DNA from: an uncultured bacterium
GTDB taxonomy: Bacteria > Actinomycetota > UBA4738 > HRBIN12
DNA length: 5,382 bases
Reading direction: 5' to 3'
Assembly: GCA_937881155.1 (NCBI GenBank)
Contig: CALGFI010000243.1
Location: 1 to 5,382 of the forward strand
In this document: piece after piece, positions 1 through 5,382 of the stretch
Layout of the letters: each line of letters begins with the position of its first letter
How positions within the stretch are numbered: position 1 is the first letter of the stretch
Program-made: the position numbers and the translations under genes
The notes under the pieces: generated by a model
What the model was told of the DNA's origin: nothing
Database searches by the model: none
What the model saw: the letters and a program-made list of their open reading frames with translations, nothing else

Positions 1-2
1 CG

Positions 3-575
3 GTCCAGATCGGCGTCGTGGCCGCGCTTGCGGCCGGAGTGTTCCTGTTCCTGACCCGGGTGAGCGCGCCGGGAAACATCCCCGAAGGCGCGCTGCAGGC
101 CGCGAACGCCGCCGGCTGCGGCGACGTCGAGACCCCCGTGAGCGGCACGCCGGACCGCACGCACCTCGAGCCCGGAGAGCCGTTCAACTACGGCCAGCAG
201 CCGGCGGTGGCCGGAGCGCACGACCCTTCGCCGCTGCCGCCCCAGCCGCACGTCTACGAGGCACCCGTCGAGGAGACGCGGGCGGTCCACAACCTGGAGC
301 ACGCCTACGTGCTGATCTACTACAGACCCGAGGGTCCGGACGCGCTTCCCGACGACGTGGTCCGCAACCTGCAAGGTCTCGCCCGGTCCGAGGAAAAGGT
401 CATCATGGCGCCGTACCCGTCGCTCCAAGACGGAACGGTGCTCGCGCTCGCCGCGTGGAACAAGCTGTGGGAGTGCCCGTCGGGGATCACTGCGGAGCAG
501 GCGCGCACCGTCGCCACCGGGTTCATCGAGGCGTACCGAGGAACGAGTAACGCCCCGGAAGCGAACGTGCCGTAG
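3..575 (+). CDS. DUF3105 family membrane-anchored protein, 5' end outside window
   Basis: The reading frame is open to the left edge, so the true start lies upstream. A GTG at 18 is possible but would cut into the hydrophobic stretch V-Q-I-G-V-V-A-A-L-A-A-G-V-F-L-F-L, which reads as one membrane helix or anchor. Counting from that GTG as residue 1, the outside domain follows with the DUF3105 pattern: T-H-L (48-50), N-Y-G-Q-Q-P-A-V-A-G-A-H (57-68, matching the family's Y-x-x-x-P-P-x-S-G-x-H), V-H-N-L-E-H (90-95), Y-Y-R-P (101-104), A-P-Y-P (131-134), A-W-N-K-L-W-E-C (146-153) and a closing P-E-A. C34 and C153 could form a disulfide. The family is common in actinobacteria and Chloroflexi; its biochemical role is unknown to me, although conserved His residues suggest metal binding. 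The usual E-H-G is E-H-A here. The gene converges on the minus-strand SpoIID gene with 15 bases between stops, so it is not part of that operon. Confidence 0.85.
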   Translation, partial: VQIGVVAALAAGVFLFLTRVSAPGNIPEGALQAANAAGCGDVETPVSGTPDRTHLEPGEPFNYGQQPAVAGAHDPSPLPPQPHVYEAPVEETRAVHNLEHAYVLIYYRPEGPDALPDDVVRNLQGLARSEEKVIMAPYPSLQDGTVLALAAWNKLWECPSGITAEQARTVATGFIEAYRGTSNAPEANVP

Positions 576-590
576 CGAAGCTCGCGCGGA

Positions 591-2099
591 CTACGACGTG
601 AAGCAGCGGGTGTCACCGCAGGTGATGACGCCGCCCTCGAACCGCGCCCGAAGGTTCCCGTTCGAGAGCCGTCGAACGTCCGTGATGGGGAACCCGAACC
701 TGCCGCCCGGTCCGCCGAGCTCGAGGTAGCGCGTGAGCACGGGGCCGTGCAGCTCGTGCGCGCCCGTTCCCTGCGAGAAGTAGATGTTCGCGTCCTCGAA
801 CTTCTGACGCATGCCACCCGGCACCACTGTCTGGCGCGATCTCGCAAGCCCCGGGGAACAGTTCAACGCGTCGTACTTCTCCCTGATCTCTCCCGTGATG
901 TGCCTGTTGGCGTTGATCCACACACGGTCGTCCCGGAGGCCGAGCGCCGACCGAAGCGCCGACCCGCTGATCGGCTTCGACCCGTTCGAGCCCCGAACCA
1001 TGATGCTGACGATCCGCCCCGAGACGCCGCGCTCGGCGTTCACGAAGTCGGTCACCGTGCCGATGCGAAGTGAGAGCTGCCTGGTGATCCGCGACGCGGT
1101 GTACGTGACGTCCCACGTCGCGCTGGGATTCGCCGGCGTGTAGTCGCCGGGATCGCACACGCCGCGCAGGTAATCGATCGGCGTTCCACCCCACACGTTC
1201 TCGTTGTCCTCGGTGAAGCCCCCCGAGGACGACATGTAGAAGGCCTGGATCGACTCGCCGCCGTCCTTCACGATGAGGCCGTCGGTACCGTCGACCGCAC
1301 GGACCCACCGGTTCCCGTCGAGGCCGCCCTCCTTGTCCCACCCGGCGTACACCTGATCCGCCGAGCTCGCCATCAACGCGCAATCGCACTCGGGCCGGTG
1401 TTGCGTGATCGACGCCTTCGTGAGCGCGTACGTCCGCGCGGCGACCGCCTGCGCCTCGAGCGCGGCCATGGGCCAGCTGCTCGGCACCTCGCCCAGCCCG
1501 TAGAGGTACTCCTGCGGCGAGGTCACCAGGATCAGCCGGATTCGACACGACGGCGAACAGTCGTCTACTCCGAACTCGATCCAGCCACGGTTGTACGTGT
1601 GTCCCGCCTCGGGGATGCGAACTCGAGCCTGCTGGGGCTCATAGACGGCGAAGATCGGCGCGCCCGGGCCACCCGCCGTGCCGACGGTGTCCCCGCGCTG
1701 ATCGATGATGCGGTACCCGCTCTCGGTCGGGCGCACGCGCCACGTTTCCCCGCTGGGTATCGTGGCGACGACGGTGCCGCGTTGATCGCCGTCCCGGATC
1801 TCGACGTCGCCGGCTTCCGCCTCCAGCTGGATCGAGTCTCGTCCCTGCGTGAGTCCGATGCGCAGTCGCGCCGGCGCGGCGGCCCGATCCACCCTCGTTC
1901 CCGAGTAGAAATGGCGGAGGATCCTCGACGCGTTCCACCCCTCCTGGGCCAGGCCGTAGGCGCCCCACTGCGACATCCCAAGACCGTGGCCGAAGCCGGA
2001 GCCGAAGAAGGTGAACTCGTCGTCCCCCTGCGCAAGCGCGGGCGCCGCCGGAAGGCCGGCGAGGAGCACGACGAACGTCCAGATGATCGCTCTTCGCAT
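591..2099 (-). CDS. Secreted SpoIID/LytB domain protein with C-terminal LGFP repeat
   Basis: A 502-residue exported protein, probably acting on peptidoglycan. Residues 1-23 form a signal peptide (M-R-R, hydrophobic core, A-L-A before Q24). The SpoIID/LytB fold follows: G-F-G-H-G-L-G-M-S-Q-W-G-A (35-47), L-R-H-F-Y-S-G-T (61-68), Y-L-Y-G-L-G-E-V-P (198-206), L-E-A-Q-A-V-A-A-R-T-Y-A (214-225), A-F-Y-M-S-S-S-G-G (286-294) and Y-L-R-G-V (310-314). E204 matches the catalytic Glu of the SpoIID lytic transglycosylase that cuts denuded glycan strands. Residues about 438-493 are one LGFP repeat (I-Y-F-S-Q-G-T-G-A-H, then G-G-R-F-G-F-P, then F-E-G-G-V-I), a wall-associated module. C494 and C499 form a possible terminal disulfide. 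An upstream ATG at 2126, one base after the preceding stop, would add nine residues; I prefer 2099 because it gives the cleanest signal peptide, but neither start has a clear ribosome site. It is last in the operon. SpoIID homologues outside endospore formers are common and do not imply sporulation. Confidence 0.9.
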   Translation of the reverse strand: MRRAIIWTFVVLLAGLPAAPALAQGDDEFTFFGSGFGHGLGMSQWGAYGLAQEGWNASRILRHFYSGTRVDRAAAPARLRIGLTQGRDSIQLEAEAGDVEIRDGDQRGTVVATIPSGETWRVRPTESGYRIIDQRGDTVGTAGGPGAPIFAVYEPQQARVRIPEAGHTYNRGWIEFGVDDCSPSCRIRLILVTSPQEYLYGLGEVPSSWPMAALEAQAVAARTYALTKASITQHRPECDCALMASSADQVYAGWDKEGGLDGNRWVRAVDGTDGLIVKDGGESIQAFYMSSSGGFTEDNENVWGGTPIDYLRGVCDPGDYTPANPSATWDVTYTASRITRQLSLRIGTVTDFVNAERGVSGRIVSIMVRGSNGSKPISGSALRSALGLRDDRVWINANRHITGEIREKYDALNCSPGLARSRQTVVPGGMRQKFEDANIYFSQGTGAHELHGPVLTRYLELGGPGGRFGFPITDVRRLSNGNLRARFEGGVITCGDTRCFTS

Positions 2100-2127
2100 A
2101 GTGGAGGCTGCCGATCGGGCGCGCATC

Positions 2128-3183
2128 CTACCCCATACGGCCCGGCGCGCCCGTCCGTTCCGTCGACGCCGCGACCTGCCCCGCGGAGACCCGTGCTTCG
2201 TCCAGCGCGACCCCGGCCGGAACGGCCGCGCCCTCCGCGAGCACGGAACGGTTGACCACGGCGCCGCCCCCCACGCGTGAGCGCGGTCCGAGGATCGAAC
2301 GGCGCACCGTCGCGCCTTCTTCGACGACGGCGTGCGGATGCACGACGCTGTCCTCGACGACCGCGTCGCGTTCGACCCGGGCACCAGCGCACACGACGGC
2401 GCGACGCCCCAGTCGCGCACCGTCGTGCACCGCCGCCGAGTCGGCGACGAACGGCGTCGCGTAGTGGGGGGCCGACCCGACCTTCCCATCGAGCATGTCG
2501 AAGTGCGCCTGCAGGTACTTCTCGGGCGTTCCGAGATCGATCCAGTACGCGTCCGAGGAGAACCCGTAGATGGGAAGGCCGTCGGCGATCAGCGCCGGGA
2601 AGACGTCGCGTTCGATCGAGAGCGATCCGGGCGGCTCCCAACGTGACAGTGCGGACGGCTCGAGCACGTACGTGCCGGCGTTGATGTCGCCGGGCACTTG
2701 TTCCTGTGGCTTCTCCCGAAACTCCAGCACGCGCCCGTCCGCTTGCGTCGCGACGAGGCCGAACGCCCGGGCATCGTCGACGTGCGCAAGGGCGATCGTC
2801 GCAGCGGCTCCGCGCGTTCGGTGCGTCGCGACCATGGCCGTGACGTCGAGATCGGTCACGATGTCGCCGTTCAGCGCGAGGAATGGCTCGCCGGTTCCGA
2901 CCGAGCTGAGCGCGTTCACGATCGCGCCGCCCGTTCCCAGTGGCTCGGTCTCGGTGATCCACGTGATCGTCGGATCGCCACGGCGAGCCTCGATGAACGA
3001 GCGGAACGTGTCCTCGAGGTACGAGCTCGACAGGATGACCTCGTGCACGCCGTGCCGCGACAGATGGTCGAGCGTGTGGTGGAGGACCGCGCGGTCCATC
3101 AGCGGGAGGAGCTCCTTCTTGATCGTCTCGGTGAGCGGACGCAGGCGGGTGCCTTCGCCGCCGACCAGAACGACGGCCCTCAT
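2128..3183 (-). CDS. Sugar nucleotidyltransferase, mannose-1-phosphate guanylyltransferase-like
   Basis: A 351-residue cytoplasmic enzyme expected to join a nucleoside triphosphate and a sugar 1-phosphate into an NDP-sugar and pyrophosphate. The N-terminal nucleotidyltransferase fold shows G-G-E-G-T-R-L-R-P-L-T (8-18), the conserved Lys region (K22-K23, then E-L-L-P), P-L-G-T-G-G-A (81-87), N-G-D (105-107, metal and nucleotide site), A-F-G-L-V (140-144), F-R-E-K-P (155-159), N-A-G-T-Y-V-L-E-P (168-176), S-I-E-R-D-V-F-P (189-196) and W-I-D-L-G-T-P (214-220). Residues about 243-340 have the hexapeptide rhythm of a left-handed beta-helix (A-V-V, A-R-V, S-V-V, A-T-V, S-R-V and so on), a usual C-terminal domain for this group. 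The LGT-G-A, SIERDVFP and WIDLGTPE pattern best fits GDP-mannose pyrophosphorylase-like proteins, but glucose 1-phosphate or another sugar cannot be excluded by eye. The ATG follows the upstream stop by four bases and has no clear ribosome site, pointing to coupled translation. Confidence 0.9.
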   Translation of the reverse strand: MRAVVLVGGEGTRLRPLTETIKKELLPLMDRAVLHHTLDHLSRHGVHEVILSSSYLEDTFRSFIEARRGDPTITWITETEPLGTGGAIVNALSSVGTGEPFLALNGDIVTDLDVTAMVATHRTRGAAATIALAHVDDARAFGLVATQADGRVLEFREKPQEQVPGDINAGTYVLEPSALSRWEPPGSLSIERDVFPALIADGLPIYGFSSDAYWIDLGTPEKYLQAHFDMLDGKVGSAPHYATPFVADSAAVHDGARLGRRAVVCAGARVERDAVVEDSVVHPHAVVEEGATVRRSILGPRSRVGGGAVVNRSVLAEGAAVPAGVALDEARVSAGQVAASTERTGAPGRMG

Positions 3184-3187
3184 GCGC

Positions 3188-3565
3188 TCACGAATGGGGC
3201 GTTCGGGAGATCAGGAAGATCCCCAGCGCGATACAGGCGACGCCCGCCCAGCGCAGCGCCGGCACCTGCTCGTTGAGCACGAAGTGATCGAACAGCAGGA
3301 TCGAGACGTACGTGAGCGCGGCGAACGGATACGCGAACGACAGCGACGCGCGAGACAGGACGACCAGCCACACGAGCGCGGATACGCCGAAGAGGAAGAG
3401 CCCGCCCCACACGAACGGCTGCCCGACGAGGACACGCAACGAGCGGCCGCTGAGCGAGAACGTCGCCGGAGCGAGCTCGTCGTTCACGTGGTTCATCCCC
3501 GTCTTCAGCGTGAGCTGCGCCACCGCGGCGAGCGCGACGGACAGGAGGATCATCGCGATGAGCAT
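3188..3565 (-). CDS. Small EamA/SMR-like four-helix transporter subunit (ArnE-like)
   Basis: A 125-residue inner-membrane protein of the drug/metabolite transporter superfamily with a single EamA repeat. Four hydrophobic segments are visible at about residues 2-20, 51-70, 75-97 and 103-120. The segment L-S-F-A-Y-P-F-A-A-L-T-Y (75-86), the L-N-E at 97-99 and R-W-A-G-V-A (105-110) match the ArnE/ArnF and SMR-like pattern. Such proteins act as homo- or heterodimers; ArnE/ArnF flip a lipid-linked aminosugar, and in this glycan operon a lipid-linked sugar is a reasonable guess for the substrate, though a cation/drug role is not excluded. I chose ATG 3565 because it puts the first helix at the N terminus, as in relatives, and has AAAGGA nine bases upstream. 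A GTG at 3634 overlaps the ABC gene stop by four bases, has GGAGG ten bases upstream and would add 23 hydrophilic residues; several of those codons end in A or T, unlike the gene itself. Confidence 0.82.
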   Translation of the reverse strand: MLIAMILLSVALAAVAQLTLKTGMNHVNDELAPATFSLSGRSLRVLVGQPFVWGGLFLFGVSALVWLVVLSRASLSFAYPFAALTYVSILLFDHFVLNEQVPALRWAGVACIALGIFLISRTPHS

Positions 3566-3574
3566 GGCGGGAGG

Positions 3575-3580
3575 TCCTTT
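3575..3580 (-). promoter_or_regulatory. Ribosome binding site AAAGGA for the EamA-like gene
   Basis: On the minus strand AAAGGA lies nine bases before ATG 3565. It is one of the few recognisable Shine-Dalgarno-like sites in the window and is the main local argument for the ATG start over the GTG at 3634. Confidence 0.45.
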
Positions 3581-3630
3581 CCGGATGTTCGGTTGAGATG
3601 CTTCCGCGAGCGGGTCCGTGCGCGCGGCGC

Positions 3631-4839
3631 TCACAGGACGTCGACCTCCACGTCCACGCGCGCGTCGACTCGCTCCTGCACGCGGGGAACGTCGACGACG
3701 TCGAACACGTACCGCTGCGTCTGCACGTGGTACAGGTGCCCCGTCGGCCGCGCGGACAATCCAACGGTGATCCAGTACTTCCCGGCTTCGTACGGGAACG
3801 ACTCGATGCGGAAGCGCACCCGCCGCTTCCCATCGACGTGACCGAGATCGATACCGTTCGTCGACGCGCGCGCGTCGAGGACGGGGTGGTTCGTCGCCCC
3901 GTCCAGGATGGCGAAGTCGACGTCGAGATCGTCGACGGGGTCGTTCGTCCGGACGTCCACCTGGATCGTGAGGGGATCGTGCCGCCGGACGTCGCCGTCG
4001 CCGGAGCCGTTCGCCCTGATGATCTGCACCTCCGCGATCTCCGCCTCGCGCGTCCCCTGCTCCGGCACGAACCCGGGGTCCGTCACGCCGAGCAACACGT
4101 AGCGCATCTCGCGAACGACATCGTCGGGTGCGCCGATCGAGTGCACGCGGCCGTGGTGGAGCATCGCCGCGCGATCGCAGATGTCGCGAACGGTGTCGAG
4201 GGCGTGTGTGACGAGGACGATGGTTCGACCCTCACGCTGGAACTGCCTGACACGCTCGATGCACTTGGCCTGGAACGCCTCGTCGCCGACCGCGAGGACC
4301 TCGTCGACGAGCAGGACGTCCGGGTCGACGTGCACGGCGACGGCGAAGCCGAGACGCACGAGCATGCCCGACGAATAGAACTTGACCTGGTTGTCCATGA
4401 ACTCCTCGAGCTCGGCGAACGCCACCACGTCGTCGTACACGCGGTCGGTCTCCTTGCGCGACAGCCCGAGGAACGACGCGTTGAGGTACACGTTCTCGCG
4501 GCCGGTGAGCTCGGGATGGAACCCCGCGCCGAGCTCGAGCAGCGCGGCCAGTCGGCCACGCTGGCGGATCGTCCCCGACGTCGGTCGGAGGATCCCGGCG
4601 ATGCACTTCAGCAGCGTCGTCTTGCCCGACCCGTTATGACCGATGAGCCCGAACGTGGTGCCCTCCCGCACCTCGAACGAGACGTCGTGGAGCGCCCAGA
4701 GCTCTTCTGCTCGAGATCGCGCAGTGAGGACGCGCTGCTTGAGCGACGACGGCTTCTGCCTGAACAGCCGGAAGCGCTTGCTGACGCCGTCGATCTCGAT
4801 CGCGTCGACGGCGGACGCGAGTGCGTTCTCGCTGGTCAT
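3631..4839 (-). CDS. Polysaccharide-export ABC transporter ATP-binding protein (Wzt/TagH type)
   Basis: A 402-residue ATPase expected to power export of an undecaprenyl-linked glycan (O-antigen, teichoic acid or other wall polymer) with a Wzm/TagG-type permease. The nucleotide-binding domain (about 12-245) has Walker A G-H-N-G-S-G-K-T (67-74), the Wzt/TagH-typical L-L-E-L-G-A-G-F-H-P-E-L-T-G-R-E-N (100-116), signature Y-S-S-G-M (155-159), Walker B V-L-L-V-D-E (175-180) followed by V-L-A-V-G-D, and the switch His H212. All catalytic motifs are intact. A beta-rich C-terminal extension (about 265-385) corresponds to the Wzt C-terminal domain, which in E. coli O8/O9a recognises the finished glycan end. 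The last 15 or so residues are a Val/Asp-rich tail. It is the first gene of the minus-strand operon. No permease gene lies next to it: the upstream neighbour is a methyltransferase on the opposite strand and the downstream gene is the EamA-like subunit. ATG 4839 lacks a ribosome site, consistent with a near-leaderless start. Confidence 0.92.
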   Translation of the reverse strand: MTSENALASAVDAIEIDGVSKRFRLFRQKPSSLKQRVLTARSRAEELWALHDVSFEVREGTTFGLIGHNGSGKTTLLKCIAGILRPTSGTIRQRGRLAALLELGAGFHPELTGRENVYLNASFLGLSRKETDRVYDDVVAFAELEEFMDNQVKFYSSGMLVRLGFAVAVHVDPDVLLVDEVLAVGDEAFQAKCIERVRQFQREGRTIVLVTHALDTVRDICDRAAMLHHGRVHSIGAPDDVVREMRYVLLGVTDPGFVPEQGTREAEIAEVQIIRANGSGDGDVRRHDPLTIQVDVRTNDPVDDLDVDFAILDGATNHPVLDARASTNGIDLGHVDGKRRVRFRIESFPYEAGKYWITVGLSARPTGHLYHVQTQRYVFDVVDVPRVQERVDARVDVEVDVL

Positions 4840-4849
4840 CGGTGCCGTG

Positions 4850-4877
4850 AGGGTAGCATCGCGCCTGTCTCATCCAA
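4850..4877 (-). promoter_or_regulatory. Candidate promoter of the minus-strand glycan operon
   Basis: On the minus strand TTGGAT (4877-4872) and TACCCT (4855-4850) are separated by 16 bases. Each matches three of six positions of the sigma-70 -35 and -10 consensus, including TTG at the start of the -35 and the TA...T frame of the -10. The predicted start, near 4843, would leave about four bases before ATG 4839, consistent with the missing ribosome site. The matches are weak and this rests on position and spacing only. Confidence 0.3.
4854..4859 (+). promoter_or_regulatory. Candidate -10 element of the methyltransferase gene
   Basis: TAGCAT fits the TANNNT frame of an actinobacterial -10 box and would place a start near 4866, about 29 bases before GTG 4895. 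I see no convincing -35 box. It shares two bases with the candidate -10 box of the opposite strand, so the two promoters, if real, would compete. Confidence 0.2.
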
Positions 4878-4894
4878 TGACACGGGGGTTGACG

Positions 4895-5382
4895 GTGAGC
4901 GAAGACGACGGCGCGCGAACCCATGACCACGTGATGGTGAACCGCGCGTCGTGGGACGACGACGCGCCGAACTGGGTGGAACGCGGTCGGACCTCGTGGG
5001 CGAGCGAGCCGCGCTGGGGCATCTGGGGCGTTCCGGAATCGCAGCTCGGCCTGCTGCCCGACGACCTGGCTGGTCTCGACGCCGTCGAGATCGGGTGCGG
5101 GACCGGGTACGTGTCGGCCTGGCTCGCCCGGCGGGGTGCGCGGCCAGTCGCGCTCGACAACTCGAGCCGACAGCTCGCTACGGCACAGCAGCTACAGGAC
5201 GAGTTCGATATCCCCTTCCCGATCGTCCACGGCGATGGCGAGCGCCTCCCGTTCCGTGACGGCTCGTTCGACTACGCCGTCTCGGAGTACGGCGCGGCGA
5301 TCTGGTGCGACCCGTACCGGTGGATCCCCGAGGCCGCGCGCGTCCTTCGACCCGGGGGCCGCCTGCTGTTCGTCCGCGGGAC
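4895..5382 (+). CDS. Class I SAM-dependent methyltransferase, 3' end outside window
   Basis: The frame stays open to the right edge, giving 162 visible residues of a Rossmann-fold methyltransferase. From GTG 4895, motif I is V-E-I-G-C-G-T-G-Y (64-72), the acidic end of strand 2 is A-L-D-N-S (86-90, D88 expected to bind the SAM ribose), H-G-D-G-E-R-L-P-F (102-110) contacts the adenine side, S-F-D-Y-A-V-S-E (114-121) is motif post-II, and A-A-R-V-L-R-P-G-G-R-L (137-147) is motif III. The lead contains M-V-N-R-A-S-W and a Trp-rich stretch (W-G-I-W-G-V-P-E); W-C-D-P-Y-R-W-I-P (127-135) is a likely subfamily signature. The substrate cannot be told. GTG 4895 has G-G-G-G-G six bases upstream; ATG 4877 (adding six residues with rarer ACA and TTG codons) and ATG 4934 are alternatives. 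It runs divergently from the ABC ATPase, so it may be co-controlled with the operon, but a generic housekeeping role is equally possible. Confidence 0.85.
   Translation, partial: MSEDDGARTHDHVMVNRASWDDDAPNWVERGRTSWASEPRWGIWGVPESQLGLLPDDLAGLDAVEIGCGTGYVSAWLARRGARPVALDNSSRQLATAQQLQDEFDIPFPIVHGDGERLPFRDGSFDYAVSEYGAAIWCDPYRWIPEAARVLRPGGRLLFVRG

Noticed and set aside
575..585. Small inverted repeat GCGA-AGC-TCGC between the convergent genes, as a terminator
   Set aside because: The stem has four pairs, the loop three bases, and no T-tract follows on either strand. I do not call a terminator.
591..2099. SpoIID domain as evidence that the organism forms endospores
   Set aside because: SpoIID/LytB proteins are widespread in non-sporulating bacteria, no other sporulation gene is present, and the LGFP repeat points to a wall role in actinobacteria.
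2100..2489. Longer N terminus for the SpoIID protein (open frame back to 2489)
   Set aside because: The extra 130 residues are Arg/Ser-rich, overlap the nucleotidyltransferase gene and would bury the signal peptide. Only the nine-residue extension from ATG 2126 is credible.
1565..2962. 465-codon minus-strand open frame overlapping two genes
   Set aside because: It lies out of frame across the nucleotidyltransferase and SpoIID genes, both of which have full domain evidence; the translation is Arg-rich low complexity.
3188..3565. EamA-like protein as the permease of the ABC ATPase
   Set aside because: It is 125 residues with four helices and matches the drug/metabolite transporter pattern, not the six-helix ABC-2 permease family that pairs with Wzt.
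2570..3841. 423-codon open frame on the plus strand
   Set aside because: It runs antisense through parts of three well-supported minus-strand genes and its translation is Arg/Ser/Thr-rich with no recognisable domain. It is a shadow of high-G+C codon use.
3598..4926. 442-codon open frame on the plus strand opposite the ABC ATPase
   Set aside because: It covers the whole Wzt-like gene in antisense; its composition (Val, Asp, Arg, Glu, His) mirrors the opposite codons and no fold motif is visible.

Overview
The window is about two-thirds G+C, with strongly G/C-ending codons, near-continuous shadow ORFs on the opposite strand, and few recognisable Shine-Dalgarno sites. Its protein families (DUF3105, SpoIID/LytB joined to an LGFP repeat, a single-repeat EamA half-transporter, and a class I methyltransferase of a type I associate with actinobacteria) suggest a high-G+C Actinomycetota genome. 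It may be an environmental lineage such as Acidimicrobiia or Thermoleophilia, but the lineage is inference and I cannot place it further. I see no tRNA, rRNA, CRISPR array, insertion sequence, phage gene or attachment site.

Layout. At the left edge (3-575, plus strand) is the end of a membrane-anchored DUF3105 protein. It converges, 15 bases from stop to stop, with a four-gene block on the minus strand read from right to left: a Wzt/TagH-type polysaccharide-export ABC ATPase (4839-3631), a four-helix EamA/ArnE-like transporter subunit (3565-3188), a mannose-1-phosphate-guanylyltransferase-like nucleotidyltransferase with a C-terminal left-handed beta-helix (3183-2128), and a secreted SpoIID/LytB protein with a C-terminal LGFP repeat (2099-591). 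Gaps of 65, 4 and 28 bases mark this as one transcription unit. At the right edge a SAM-dependent methyltransferase (4895 onward, plus strand, cut by the window end) runs divergently from the ABC gene across a gap of about 55 bases.

How the genes fit together. The four minus-strand genes look like a cell-envelope glycan cassette: activation of a sugar (nucleotidyltransferase), movement of a lipid-linked sugar or similar small substrate across the membrane (EamA subunit), ATP-driven glycan export (Wzt-like ATPase with a C-terminal carbohydrate-binding-type domain), and work on the wall outside the cell (SpoIID/LGFP protein). Missing from view are the ABC permease partner and any glycosyltransferase. 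The families are well supported; the shared pathway is inference from gene order. Nothing here is clearly a new defence or mobile system. The most interesting points are the ABC ATPase without an adjacent permease and the operon link between glycan export and a SpoIID-LGFP protein.
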